This document shows, piece by piece, positions 52,201-59,820 of a stretch of DNA of 64,000 nt (the first letter of the stretch is position 1; each line of letters opens with the position of its first letter). The stretch is from Marixanthotalea marina (lineage in GTDB: Bacteria > Bacteroidota > Bacteroidia > Flavobacteriales > Flavobacteriaceae), in NCBI GenBank assembly GCA_018883545.1, contig JAHLEH010000004.1, forward strand, positions 153,595 through 217,594. Direction: 5' to 3'. The notes beneath the pieces were generated by a model, which saw nothing but the letters and a program-made list of their open reading frames with translations, was not told where the DNA came from and did not search any database. Both the position numbers and the translations under genes were made by a program.

Positions 52201-52745
52201 CTTTCTATTTCATCTTCTAAATATTCACCATATTCTTTGAGCTTATCTACCGGATAATCTCCTGAAATATTAATGTTAACAATGGGCATTTCTTCAGAAA
52301 GACTCAACTCGAATATGTTCGGTTCTACTTTAGCCCCATTGAAGGTTGGCCAATCTTCCCCAGAAGTTTCTGTACTTACCTCGTCTTCCACTTTCTGCCT
52401 AGCCAATTCAACCGTGATGCCTTCATCAAACTCAACAACTATCATGGAATAATCCTCTTGTGATGTAGATGTTATTTCAACTACATTGCTCACCGTTTTT
52501 AACTTATCCTCTAAAGGGTCCGTTATCAACTTTTCAATATCTTCTGCTGTATTTCCTGGAAAAAGAGAGCTTACATATATTTTTGTTTCGTGCACTTCAG
52601 GGAAGTTTTCCCTAGACATATTAAAATACGCCGAAGCCCCTAAAAATAGTATAAGCACAATAACAACATATATTGTGGTCTTGTTGTTTATAGCCCACGA
52701 AGACGGTTTAAACTCTTTATCAACTATTTTTTTCTGTTTGTTCAT
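49230..52745 (-). CDS. Efflux RND permease, HAE-type
   Basis: A 1171-residue proton-driven efflux pump of the drug (HAE) class. TM4 has GLIMGLGMLVDNGIVLVENVYRL with the relay aspartate, and the late block TAGKARLRPVLLTAITTILGLIPLAIG is typical. At 1171 residues it is longer than AcrB (1049): between TM6 and the second half (about 505-590) there is an insert with two extra hydrophobic segments, LTAIISIFGIFIFIIGG and SVMVFTAIMLWVYRLVV. It is last in the operon TetR, TolC, adaptor, permease, 7 bp after the adaptor. Substrates unknown. Confidence 0.93.
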   Translation of the reverse strand: MNKQKKIVDKEFKPSSWAINNKTTIYVVIVLILFLGASAYFNMSRENFPEVHETKIYVSSLFPGNTAEDIEKLITDPLEDKLKTVSNVVEITSTSQEDYSMIVVEFDEGITVELARQKVEDEVSTETSGEDWPTFNGAKVEPNIFELSLSEEMPIVNINISGDYPVDKLKEYGEYLEDEIESLIEIKQVDIRGAQEKEVEVAVDIYRMMASQVSFDDVIGAINNGNMTMSAGNLIASGQRRTIRIIGEIEKPSELENFVVKSENNNPIYLTDVAKVTFKDKDKTTYAREYDPITKQGAQVVMLDVKKRSGKNEVEAVNQIKEIVEKAKKEVFPPNLKVTITNDQSSKTLGQVDDLVNNIIFGIMLVVTVLMFFLGFKNALFVGFAIPMSMFMSLMILHTMGYTMNTMILFGLIMGLGMLVDNGIVLVENVYRLMEDEGLSRVEAAKKGIGEIALPIIISTATTVAAFIPLGLWPGLMGQFMIYFPITLAVVLGSSLIVAIFFNSVLVSQFMTLEDKEMPQERIIKLTAIISIFGIFIFIIGGPYRGLGSVMVFTAIMLWVYRLVVRKMANNFQAKTLVRLENAYEKTLKGALKAKRPYFISIGTFILLIVAFMAFGISLSTKRTKVEFFPDNKPNQIIVYIEYPEGTDIKKTNEITKEIENKVYQVINQDMYMENGKNFMVESAVSQVGEGAGNPQTDGGSAAEMPHKAKITASMREYKYRNGEDSELMRQKVQQALVGIYPGVSISVEKDVAGPPAGPPINIELEGEDYSLLITKAEEMKDFINSKNIGGIDELKVDVNKDKPAMQVLVDRQKAGELGVSAGQVGQQLRNSIFGAKAGIYKEAGEDYDIYVRFNDEIRYNKSAIFNQKITFRDMASGQIREIPVSTVARQNNNSGYSAIKHNDTKRVVTLYSALSPGYTDAGAVVDQIQKEMKNFEGLPSSIKVDYTGQIEEQNKQQAFLMSAFFKGLALIFFILIFQFNSVSKPAIIMTAVFLSLIGVFGGIVITGAPFVIMMTMMGIISLAGIVVNNGVVLLDYAQLLIDRRKAELDMDEEDYLEKSELFDIIVTAGKARLRPVLLTAITTILGLIPLAIGLNLNFFTLFSEFNPHIYFGGDNVIFWGPLAWTVIYGLFIATFLTLVVVPILFYLITLFKMWLKSKFGSEKKAVVEIS

Positions 52746-52752
52746 ACCTTAA

Positions 52753-53913
52753 TTATTGATTGGTAATTTTAACGGTTTGTCCATCTTTAACACTTCGGGC
52801 ACCTTCCTTTATGATTTCAGTATTTTCATCAATTCCGCTCAGCACCTCAACATTGTCGCCTTGTGTTTTTCCTGTTTTTATGATAACCCTGTTGGCTACC
52901 GCTTGGTCATTTTCCTTTTCTTTCAGAATGTATACATACTGTTCGCCATTAGCATTTTCTGAAATAATGTTTTGCGGAATTAAAATGGCCTTCTGGTTGG
53001 TATAATCGTTAATTTTAAGCCTAGCTGTTAGGTTTGGCTTAATTAACTTGTCTTCATTTGGCACACCCACTTCAATTCTAAATGTTCTATTGGCCGGATT
53101 GATAAAGTTTCCTGCAAGCCTAATTTCACCCTGTATTTTTTTGTCTAACACAGGAAATTCTATCTGTACATCTTTTCCAACTACCACATCCCTGATATAA
53201 CTTTCCGGCACATCTATTTCAATGTACATATCGTCTAGATTGATAACACGGAATATAGGTGATTGTGGTGCCACAACACTTCCTTGTTCTATCATCACAT
53301 TATCTACAATACCTGAAAACGGTGCTCTAAGCGATGTTTTAGCCAACTGCTTTTTCAATTGGTTTACCGTTTCTTGTTGAGCCTCGTAACTTGTTTTAGC
53401 TTGTAGATACTGTATTTCACTACCAATTTTTTGTTCCCAAAGGCGTTTTTGGCGTTCGAAAGTAGTTTTTGCAAGCCCTAGTTGAATTTCAAGCTGTGCC
53501 ACTTGCTGCGCCAATCCACCATCATCAATATTTGCCAACAACTGCCCTTTAGCAACCTTATCGCCTTCTTTTACATACACCTTGCTTAAAATACCACTGA
53601 CTTCAGGATACATTTCAATGTTTTGTTTGGTATCAACATTACCTTGTAATTCTAAATAGTGGTCAAACAGTTCCGTCTTAGCTGTTAAGGTTGTTACCAG
53701 TGGTAAATTTTTCTCTGGATCCAATTCATGGATTTTGTCATTAAGCAATTTAATGTCTTCCGCCAATTGGTGTTGCTCGTTAACCAAGGCTTCCCTTTTG
53801 GCTTTTATTTTAACTTCATCGTTTGTGGCTATAACATCTTCTACTGTTTCTGCTTTATTGCCACAGGATGTTATTACGAATGAAAATATCAATAGGTAAA
53901 ATATATGTCTCAT
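52753..53913 (-). CDS. Efflux RND periplasmic adaptor, lipoprotein
   Basis: 386 residues: lipoprotein signal (VITSC, Cys17), an unusual N-terminal coiled coil (about 30-65), lipoyl halves (KVYVKEGDKVAKGQLLANIDD and KTSLRAPFSGIVDNVMIEQGSVV) around an alpha hairpin (about 130-185), and beta-barrel plus membrane-proximal domains. It links the RND permease to TolC. The start follows a poly-T/GATTGATT leader shared with the TolC gene upstream. Confidence 0.93.
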   Translation of the reverse strand: MRHIFYLLIFSFVITSCGNKAETVEDVIATNDEVKIKAKREALVNEQHQLAEDIKLLNDKIHELDPEKNLPLVTTLTAKTELFDHYLELQGNVDTKQNIEMYPEVSGILSKVYVKEGDKVAKGQLLANIDDGGLAQQVAQLEIQLGLAKTTFERQKRLWEQKIGSEIQYLQAKTSYEAQQETVNQLKKQLAKTSLRAPFSGIVDNVMIEQGSVVAPQSPIFRVINLDDMYIEIDVPESYIRDVVVGKDVQIEFPVLDKKIQGEIRLAGNFINPANRTFRIEVGVPNEDKLIKPNLTARLKINDYTNQKAILIPQNIISENANGEQYVYILKEKENDQAVANRVIIKTGKTQGDNVEVLSGIDENTEIIKEGARSVKDGQTVKITNQ

Positions 53914-53938
53914 GGTTTTTTCCTTTTTTTTTGATTGA

Positions 53939-55282
53939 TTAATTATTTGGCGTATTTAATAAGGTTTCTAGTTCTGCTTTATTATTTATTACATCTAGCA
54001 TGGCCTGTAAATATTCTTGCTGTGAAGTGTAAAGTTGCAACTGGGCTTGCCTTAAGTCGAAACTCGAACCTACACCTTCAAAAAACTTGGTTTCGTTTTT
54101 TTGTTCTATTTTTTCTGCCAACTCAAGATTTTTCTTTTTGTTACCATATTCTTCTATAGCAAACTGATAGTCGCTTTTTGCGGTATCTATTTGCAGTTTT
54201 AGCTGTTGTTCTGTTTCCGTTAGATTTTCTTTGGATATTTCTAGGTTAATTTTTGCACGTTGCGTTGAAGCACTTCTAAGGCCTGAGCTAAAAATGGGAA
54301 TGTTTAAATTAAACCCGAAAACACCAAACCCATAATAAGGTTGTCCACTATCAAAAAAAGTGAAAGAATCGCTATAAGATAAATACCCTCCTGTTAAGGA
54401 GGCACTTAATGTTGGCAATGCCTTACTTTTTTCGAGCTTAACCAAAAGTTCTTTAGAAACTTTATCGTTCAATGCAATTTTATAGTCGGTAGTAGACTCG
54501 ATAGATTCTTCGCCTTCTATTAAAGCTAAATCAATATTATTGTTCGTTAAACTCTCTAAATTATCTGTAAGAACAGTTTGTGTATTTATATCTAATCCCA
54601 TAGTGAGATTAAGCATTTGATAGGCTATTTTTTTTAAGCGCCTTATATTATTTAAATTGCTCTCTACACCAGACAGTGTAATTTGCAGTTGCTCTACACT
54701 TTCTTCTTCTTCCAGACCATTGTTGTACATAGCTTCTATATCGCTCAGGTTTTTCTTTAAAACCTCAACATTACGCTGCAAAATAGTTTCAGCTTCGTTT
54801 GTAAACAGTACATTGCCGTAAGCTTGTATAATGGATTTTCTAACCTCTAAATCTGTTTTTTCTTTGGCATTTTTAGAAATTTCCAAAAAAACCTTTGCAG
54901 ATTGCAGTCCTACCAAATAGGAACCATCGAACAACAATTGACTAAATGTGGCCGATGCATTAAGGTTTTGCTTAATTCCAAAGTTTATTGCCGCATACTC
55001 ACCTGGTGGTCCTCCAAATGCTTCTGCTGGAACCACTTGGGTTTGAAGCTTTAAAAAGTCTTGATAGCTTACGGAACCATTTATTTGGGGCAATCCTGTG
55101 GCGATGGTTTCCCATTTTTGTTTTTCAGCTGCTTGAATATCGTAAGCTGCATTTTTTACATTCCTATTATGTTCCAATCCATAGGTTATCGCTTCTTCCA
55201 AAGAGAAACTTTTCGGGTCTTCTTGGGCATCAACTTGAATTGAAATTAATATGCCCAGAATTATTATTAACGTTTGCTTCAT
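53939..55282 (-). CDS. TolC-family outer-membrane efflux channel
   Basis: 447 residues: signal peptide (1-19) and two outer-membrane-efflux repeats, beginning SLEEAITYGLEHNRNVKNAAYDIQAAEKQKWETIATGLPQI and repeating at ALNDKVSKELLVKLEKSKALPTLSAS, with long helical stretches and a C-terminal DLRQAQLQLYTSQQEYLQAMLD segment. It forms the exit duct of the tripartite pump. It lies between TetR (19 bp) and the adaptor (25 bp). Confidence 0.94.
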   Translation of the reverse strand: MKQTLIIILGILISIQVDAQEDPKSFSLEEAITYGLEHNRNVKNAAYDIQAAEKQKWETIATGLPQINGSVSYQDFLKLQTQVVPAEAFGGPPGEYAAINFGIKQNLNASATFSQLLFDGSYLVGLQSAKVFLEISKNAKEKTDLEVRKSIIQAYGNVLFTNEAETILQRNVEVLKKNLSDIEAMYNNGLEEEESVEQLQITLSGVESNLNNIRRLKKIAYQMLNLTMGLDINTQTVLTDNLESLTNNNIDLALIEGEESIESTTDYKIALNDKVSKELLVKLEKSKALPTLSASLTGGYLSYSDSFTFFDSGQPYYGFGVFGFNLNIPIFSSGLRSASTQRAKINLEISKENLTETEQQLKLQIDTAKSDYQFAIEEYGNKKKNLELAEKIEQKNETKFFEGVGSSFDLRQAQLQLYTSQQEYLQAMLDVINNKAELETLLNTPNN

Positions 55283-55301
55283 ACCTTTTTTTGATTGATT
55301 T

Positions 55302-55907
55302 TTATGATTGATTTGATATTATAAATTTGTTTAAAACATTTAATCCTTGCTCTGTTACAATGGCCCTTAAATGGTATTCTAAATAACTTTCCATAAGGTA
55401 ATCCATAGTAAAAATTGATTGCGGGAAAATGGTATTGTCCTTAATACCTGTCATACCATTAAAGTACATTCTTGAAATAAAGTCTACATCTATATTTTGC
55501 CTAAACAGACCTGTATCGACCCCTCTTTGTAAACTTTCCTTAACAGATTCATGCATTTTCTCGAATTGCTTCATTTTTAATGCTTCATAAATCTGCGGGT
55601 AGTATTTTTTAAGTTGATATTGCGGTGACGATTTTTCATTTTTTAAATGATGCATCACAAACATTTTAATATCGTATAACTGTTCTATTGGATTGTTAGC
55701 TGTGTTACAAATACCATCAATACCTTCACATATACGACCAAAAATCTCGAATGTTACAGCTTCAATAAGTTTCGTTTTGTTTTCAAAATGTACATAGATG
55801 GTTTTTTTAGATATACCCATATGTTGTGCTATATCGTCCATTGTTACACTTTTAAAACCTAATGTTAAAAAAAGTTGAGCTGCCTTGTCTACTATTTGTT
55901 CTCTCAT
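55302..55907 (-). CDS. TetR/AcrR-family transcriptional regulator
   Basis: 201 residues with an N-terminal TetR helix-turn-helix (MREQIVDKAAQLFLTLGFKSVTMDDIAQHMGISKKTIYVHFENKTKLIEAV) and a helical C-terminal ligand/dimer domain. It is the first gene of the efflux operon, so it probably represses its own transcript and responds to a pump substrate. A candidate operator is at 55932-55957. Confidence 0.93.
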   Translation of the reverse strand: MREQIVDKAAQLFLTLGFKSVTMDDIAQHMGISKKTIYVHFENKTKLIEAVTFEIFGRICEGIDGICNTANNPIEQLYDIKMFVMHHLKNEKSSPQYQLKKYYPQIYEALKMKQFEKMHESVKESLQRGVDTGLFRQNIDVDFISRMYFNGMTGIKDNTIFPQSIFTMDYLMESYLEYHLRAIVTEQGLNVLNKFIISNQS

Positions 55908-55931
55908 AATTAAGGCGCGAAATTACTGTAA

Positions 55932-55977
55932 GAAACTTTAAAAACCAAAAAAGTTTCCATAGTTTTAACAAAGCGTA
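55932..55977 (-). promoter_or_regulatory. Candidate TetR operator and promoter of the efflux operon
   Basis: Perfect inverted repeat GAAACTTT (55932-55939) / AAAGTTTC (55950-55957) with a 10-bp spacer, 24 bp before the tetR start. On the minus strand TACGCTTTG (55969-55977), close to the -7 consensus but with one extra base, lies just upstream. The operator would therefore cover the transcription start. Confidence 0.5.
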
Positions 55978-56033
55978 ACTATTTCTTAACATAAGGTTTC
56001 TAACAGCAAAACATCTTTGGAGTTAAATTGTTA

Positions 56034-56375
56034 TTAGCATTTTTTTTGGCTATTGAACCGGCACTTCCATTCTTCTTTGAATTTCATACGTTCTTCTGGC
56101 GACATGCTTTTTACTTTATTTATAAAATGCTTTTTTTGCATGCCATGCTTATGTTTACCGCATTTAGAAAAACCGCCAAATAGTATTTTGCTTAATACCA
56201 AAATACCCATGGCCTGCCAATAGGTAATGGTTTTTACGTAAATTACCTCGGGTAAAATAGCATTCCACAGCCACATTACAACAAAGGTTAATGCAAATAA
56301 TATTGCAATGGGAACGATGAAAAAAAAGTTTCTATTTGATCTGCATTTATGTTTCATAACTATTTGTTTAATCAT
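56034..56375 (-). CDS. Small two-helix membrane protein coupled to the ECF sigma factor
   Basis: 113 residues: two transmembrane segments (about 17-40 and 52-67), then a Cys/His-bearing basic stretch (KCGKHKHGMQKK) and a C-terminal MSPEERMKFKEEWKCRF helix. The start overlaps the end of the sigma-factor gene by 8 bp; a second ATG at 56357 avoids the overlap. Its position suggests an accessory or anti-sigma role, but it lacks a recognisable zinc-finger anti-sigma domain. I do not recognise a named family. Confidence 0.65.
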   Translation of the reverse strand: MIKQIVMKHKCRSNRNFFFIVPIAILFALTFVVMWLWNAILPEVIYVKTITYWQAMGILVLSKILFGGFSKCGKHKHGMQKKHFINKVKSMSPEERMKFKEEWKCRFNSQKKC

Positions 56376-56949
56376 TGTTTAAGTCTTGATATAATTGTTT
56401 AAGTCTAAATCTTAAATGCTTTATAGCATAAGATTTTCTGCTTATAATGGTTTTAACATTTTCGCCTTCTTCATCGGCAATTTGTTGAAGTGTTTTGTTG
56501 TTAAATTCATTATCAACATAAACCTTGCGTTGATTTTTAGGGAGTTCATCGAGGGCATTTAAAAGCGCCTGCCAAATATCATCTTGAAACAGTTTCAGCT
56601 CTGGAGATTTATCAAAATCCATAAGCAAAATATCTTTTATAATTAAGGTTTCATCATCGTCTTCATAGGTATAATCCTCTAAATTTTCTGTTTTCTTCTT
56701 ACGGTAATTATCTGTTATTTTATTACGTGTTACAGAAAACAGCCAATTGCTTATGTTTACTATGTCCGATACATTCGTAAGGTTACTAAGTTGAAACCAA
56801 ACCTCTTGTAAAATATCTTCGGCATCTTCATTATTTTTAACCTTTGGTTTTATAAAAGCCAACAACCTATCGCCATACTTGTTTACAGTCTGCGAAATAA
56901 TATTTTCCTTTTCTTGTTTGGTCATGGTAAAAGGTTCAAGAAGCCTCAT
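56368..56949 (-). CDS. ECF-type RNA polymerase sigma factor
   Basis: 193 residues with sigma region 2 (GDRLLAFIKPKVKNNEDAEDILQEVWFQL, SNWLFSVTRNKITDNYRKKK) and region 4 (ALDELPKNQRKVYVDNEFNNKTLQQIADEEGENVKTIISRKSYAIKHLRFRL). An acidic linker (ENLEDYTYEDDDETLI) joins them. An internal ATG at 56925 could be the start. It is cotranscribed with the small membrane protein. The regulon is unknown. Confidence 0.93.
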   Translation of the reverse strand: MRLLEPFTMTKQEKENIISQTVNKYGDRLLAFIKPKVKNNEDAEDILQEVWFQLSNLTNVSDIVNISNWLFSVTRNKITDNYRKKKTENLEDYTYEDDDETLIIKDILLMDFDKSPELKLFQDDIWQALLNALDELPKNQRKVYVDNEFNNKTLQQIADEEGENVKTIISRKSYAIKHLRFRLKQLYQDLNND

Positions 56950-57045
56950 GTAGTATTAGACGAATGAAATTGCTTTTTACTTTAAATTATTTGTAAAATT
57001 TATGTTTGTCGATCATTTTTTTTTAGCACTAAAACAATTAGGTGG

Positions 57046-57074
57046 TTGGTATTAAGGCTTTTCTTGTATTTTTG
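57046..57074 (+). promoter_or_regulatory. Promoter of the polyprenyl synthase gene
   Basis: TTG (57046-57048), an 18-bp spacer and an exact TATTTTTG (57067-57074), four nucleotides before the ATG at 57079. The transcript is probably leaderless or nearly so. Confidence 0.65.
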
Positions 57075-57078
57075 TTTC

Positions 57079-58053
57079 ATGCTTTCAATAGAAAAATACC
57101 AACAGGAATTTATAGCTTATTTAAGCAACTATACAACGACCAAAGAGCCTCTTGGGCTTTACGAACCGATAAACTATATTTTAAACTTAGGTGGAAAAAG
57201 ACTTAGGCCAGTACTAACTCTAATGGCTACAGACTCCTTTAATGGCAACTACAAAAATGCTTTAAATGCTGCACTAAGCATAGAGATATTTCATAATTTT
57301 TCTTTGGTTCACGACGACATTATGGATGATGCCCCTTTAAGACGTGGCCATAAAACAGTACACGAAAAATGGAATATAAACACAGGCATCCTTTCTGGTG
57401 ATGCTATGTTAATTATGGCCTACCAGTTATTTGAAAATTACAAACCAGAAATATTTCAATCACTCGCAAAACTTTTTAGCAATACCGCATTAAAGGTTTG
57501 TGAAGGCCAGCAATTTGATGTTGATTTTGAAACAAGAAACAACGTTACCATTCCAGACTATCTTAAAATGATAGAATACAAAACGGCCGTTTTAATTGGC
57601 GCTGCTTTAAAAATGGGAGCTATTGTTGCCAATGCAACTGAAAATGACCAAAATAACATTTACGAATTTGGCAAAAACTTAGGCATAGCTTTTCAGCTAC
57701 AAGACGACTATCTAGATGCTTTTGGAGACCCCAAAACCTTTGGCAAACAAGTAGGGGGCGATATTATTGAAAACAAAAAAACCTTTTTGTACCTAAAAGC
57801 CTTAGAATTTGCCAGCAAGCCCGAAAAAGAACATTTATTACGATTGTATAACGAAAAACCTGTAGATAACCTCTACAAAATAGATCAAGTTAAATTGCTT
57901 TTCCTAACCACGGGATCTGCCGAGGCAACACAACAGGAAATAAAAAACTATACAGACAATGCACTAAAGGTTTTAGATGCTTTAACTATTTCTGAAGACA
58001 AAAAAGAACTGCTAAAAACATTTGCAAAAAAACTAATGACTCGAACCATATAA
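57079..58053 (+). CDS. Polyprenyl diphosphate synthase
   Basis: A 324-residue trans-isoprenyl diphosphate synthase that extends allylic diphosphates with IPP for quinone or similar side chains. Family motifs: LGGKRLRPVLTLM, the first Asp-rich motif HDDIMDDAPLRRG, and the second QLQDDYLDAFGDPKTFGKQVGGDI. Chain length is not assigned. Start at the ATG at 57079-57081, directly after the promoter; an upstream in-frame start would lie inside it. The next gene overlaps by 1 bp. Confidence 0.93.
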   Translation: MLSIEKYQQEFIAYLSNYTTTKEPLGLYEPINYILNLGGKRLRPVLTLMATDSFNGNYKNALNAALSIEIFHNFSLVHDDIMDDAPLRRGHKTVHEKWNINTGILSGDAMLIMAYQLFENYKPEIFQSLAKLFSNTALKVCEGQQFDVDFETRNNVTIPDYLKMIEYKTAVLIGAALKMGAIVANATENDQNNIYEFGKNLGIAFQLQDDYLDAFGDPKTFGKQVGGDIIENKKTFLYLKALEFASKPEKEHLLRLYNEKPVDNLYKIDQVKLLFLTTGSAEATQQEIKNYTDNALKVLDALTISEDKKELLKTFAKKLMTRTI

Positions 58054-58400
58054 TGCAACTGCCCGCTACTTTTGACGACTTGGTTAACGAAGCAAACCAA
58101 TTAAATTTATATCAAAAACTTATACTTCAGATCAACAAAGATTTCTTGTTGGCCAATATTGATTTAGATTTACACGAAGCTATTTTACCATCTAGTTTGA
58201 AACTTATTCTTCACGAAACAATCTATAACCTTATTCAAGAAAAATTTGCCGATTACCTAAACCTACTTTATATCATTGATGTTTCCGAGGAAAAAATAAA
58301 AGCCTTAAATGGTGATGATGTGTTGAAGTTATCTGAAGAGGTCTCTTTTTTAATTCTAAAACGTGAATGGCAAAAGGTTTGGTTTAGAAACAGGTTATAA
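58053..58400 (+). CDS. Conserved hypothetical protein coupled to polyprenyl synthase
   Basis: 115 residues, soluble, mostly helical, with no signal peptide. It begins in the TAATG overlap with the polyprenyl synthase stop, indicating translational coupling. I do not recognise a domain. The sequence FDDLVNEANQLNLYQKLILQINKDFLLANIDLDLHEAI suggests a small all-alpha protein. It converges on the TauE/SafE gene with 2 bp between stops. Confidence 0.65.
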   Translation: MQLPATFDDLVNEANQLNLYQKLILQINKDFLLANIDLDLHEAILPSSLKLILHETIYNLIQEKFADYLNLLYIIDVSEEKIKALNGDDVLKLSEEVSFLILKREWQKVWFRNRL

Positions 58401-58402
58401 TC

Positions 58403-59128
58403 TCAATTCGTTACAACACTTGCAATCCCTATTAAAAGTATTAGGATTAACACAAAATTTCTAAACTGTTCTTGGGATATTTTATTAAGAATGAGCTTTC
58501 CCAACCAGGTGCCCAAAATGCTCACCACAATAAGTATAGGAATCAGATACATATCGTGTTTATGCATATAACCATTAAGATAATAAACAATGGTTCTACT
58601 AAAATCTACCCCTAAATCTATAATGGCCGATGTAGCAATAAATGTATTTTTATTCATTTTAAAAGCTGCCATGGTTATGCCCCTAATAGCCCCGCCAGTT
58701 CCTAACAAACCCGCACTTAAACCAGATAAAGAACCACCAATTATAGCATTACTGGTTTTAGGATTTACTTTTAATTTCTGGAAAATTAAAAATGTGAGAC
58801 TCAATACTATAAGGAAACACCCCAATATATAAGTCAGTAATTTAGGATCTAAAAATTTACTAAAATAAGCCCCTGCTAAAACAAACAGTACAGCTGGAAC
58901 GCCTAAGGCCAGAACAATACGCTTATTAAACCCTTTTCTGAAAAATGCAATTTTAGTAATGTTACTGGACAAATGAAACAATGCTGTAATTCCCAAAACA
59001 GACTGAAAGTCAAAATAAAAATTAGCAATAGGCACAAAAAACACCGAAGAACCAAACCCGCCAACTGTCCCCAATATTTCAGCCAATAGGGTAAGAATTA
59101 CAAAAACAGGAAGCGCTCGGGTTAACAT
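58403..59128 (-). CDS. TauE/SafE-family membrane permease
   Basis: A 241-residue membrane protein with 7-8 predicted helices and two related halves, each with a Gly-rich start: LAEILGTVGGFGSSVFFVPIANFYF and GGSLSGLSAGLLGTGGAIRGITM. The family exports sulfur-containing anions such as sulfite or sulfoacetate; the substrate here is unknown. The start is taken as the ATG at 59126-59128; upstream alternatives overlap the previous gene. It follows that gene by 5 bp. Confidence 0.88.
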   Translation of the reverse strand: MLTRALPVFVILTLLAEILGTVGGFGSSVFFVPIANFYFDFQSVLGITALFHLSSNITKIAFFRKGFNKRIVLALGVPAVLFVLAGAYFSKFLDPKLLTYILGCFLIVLSLTFLIFQKLKVNPKTSNAIIGGSLSGLSAGLLGTGGAIRGITMAAFKMNKNTFIATSAIIDLGVDFSRTIVYYLNGYMHKHDMYLIPILIVVSILGTWLGKLILNKISQEQFRNFVLILILLIGIASVVTN

Positions 59129-59133
59129 AATTA

Positions 59134-59664
59134 CTAAAAGTAAAACCGAATAAAAGGCGCCCAAGGATCGGCATAAATACTTCTATCTTTATCGTACAAA
59201 ACATCGTACCTAATACCAAAGGCTACATTACCACTTCTGTAACCTGCGCCCATAAACAACGCTGGATACCAATAATTATCGTCTTGCAAATTTAATCTGT
59301 CATCAAATTTTCTATTCACATTAAGTTCTTCAAATTCTGCCGAAAGTTGAATTTGGGGAATTACATTAAACAACCCTATTAAGCTACCACCTATAATGGT
59401 CGATTTATAAAAGTCCTTTCTATTGTTTATGGTTCCGTTTAGGCCAACACCCAATGCCACTGCACTGTTAAACTGATAGATTGCACTTGGAGCCAAAGTC
59501 CCGCTAAAAAAGCCATCACCAAAACTTAAACCAATGCCTCCCCCAAATCGAACATGACTCCAGAAATCATTTGGTTTTTGTTGAGACAGTATCAAATTAT
59601 GAAAACCGAAAAAAAGCAGAAAAATAAGTAGTCCCTTTTTTTGAATTGTTATTATTTGATTCAT
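59134..59664 (-). CDS. Outer-membrane beta-barrel protein next to sucA
   Basis: 176 residues: signal peptide (about 1-27) then a small barrel with WSHVRFGGGIGLSFGDGFFSGTLAPSAIYQF, ALGVGLNGTINNRKDF, YWYPALFMGAGYRSGNVAFGIRYDVLYD and a terminal PFIRFYF. Homologues are, I believe, sometimes labelled 'alpha-ketoglutarate decarboxylase', which has no support in the sequence and probably comes from the neighbouring sucA. Function unknown. Divergent from sucA; probably cotranscribed with the TauE/SafE gene. Confidence 0.8.
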   Translation of the reverse strand: MNQIITIQKKGLLIFLLFFGFHNLILSQQKPNDFWSHVRFGGGIGLSFGDGFFSGTLAPSAIYQFNSAVALGVGLNGTINNRKDFYKSTIIGGSLIGLFNVIPQIQLSAEFEELNVNRKFDDRLNLQDDNYWYPALFMGAGYRSGNVAFGIRYDVLYDKDRSIYADPWAPFIRFYF

Positions 59665-59773
59665 AAAATTATAATTTTAAAATAATTTAACACTTATCAT
59701 CAACTAATTGATGAAAAGGATTTTAAAGTCTTATAAATATATTAAAAGAAACTTCTAATTTTAGTAAAAGTTG

Positions 59774-59781
59774 TATTTTTG
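59774..59781 (+). promoter_or_regulatory. -7 element of the sucA-sucB promoter
   Basis: Exact TATTTTTG, 39 bp before the sucA start. The -33 position has TTC rather than TTG. Confidence 0.55.
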
Positions 59782-59820
59782 ACGAAATTTTGAAATCCCT
59801 TTTCGAAAGTATTAATTATA

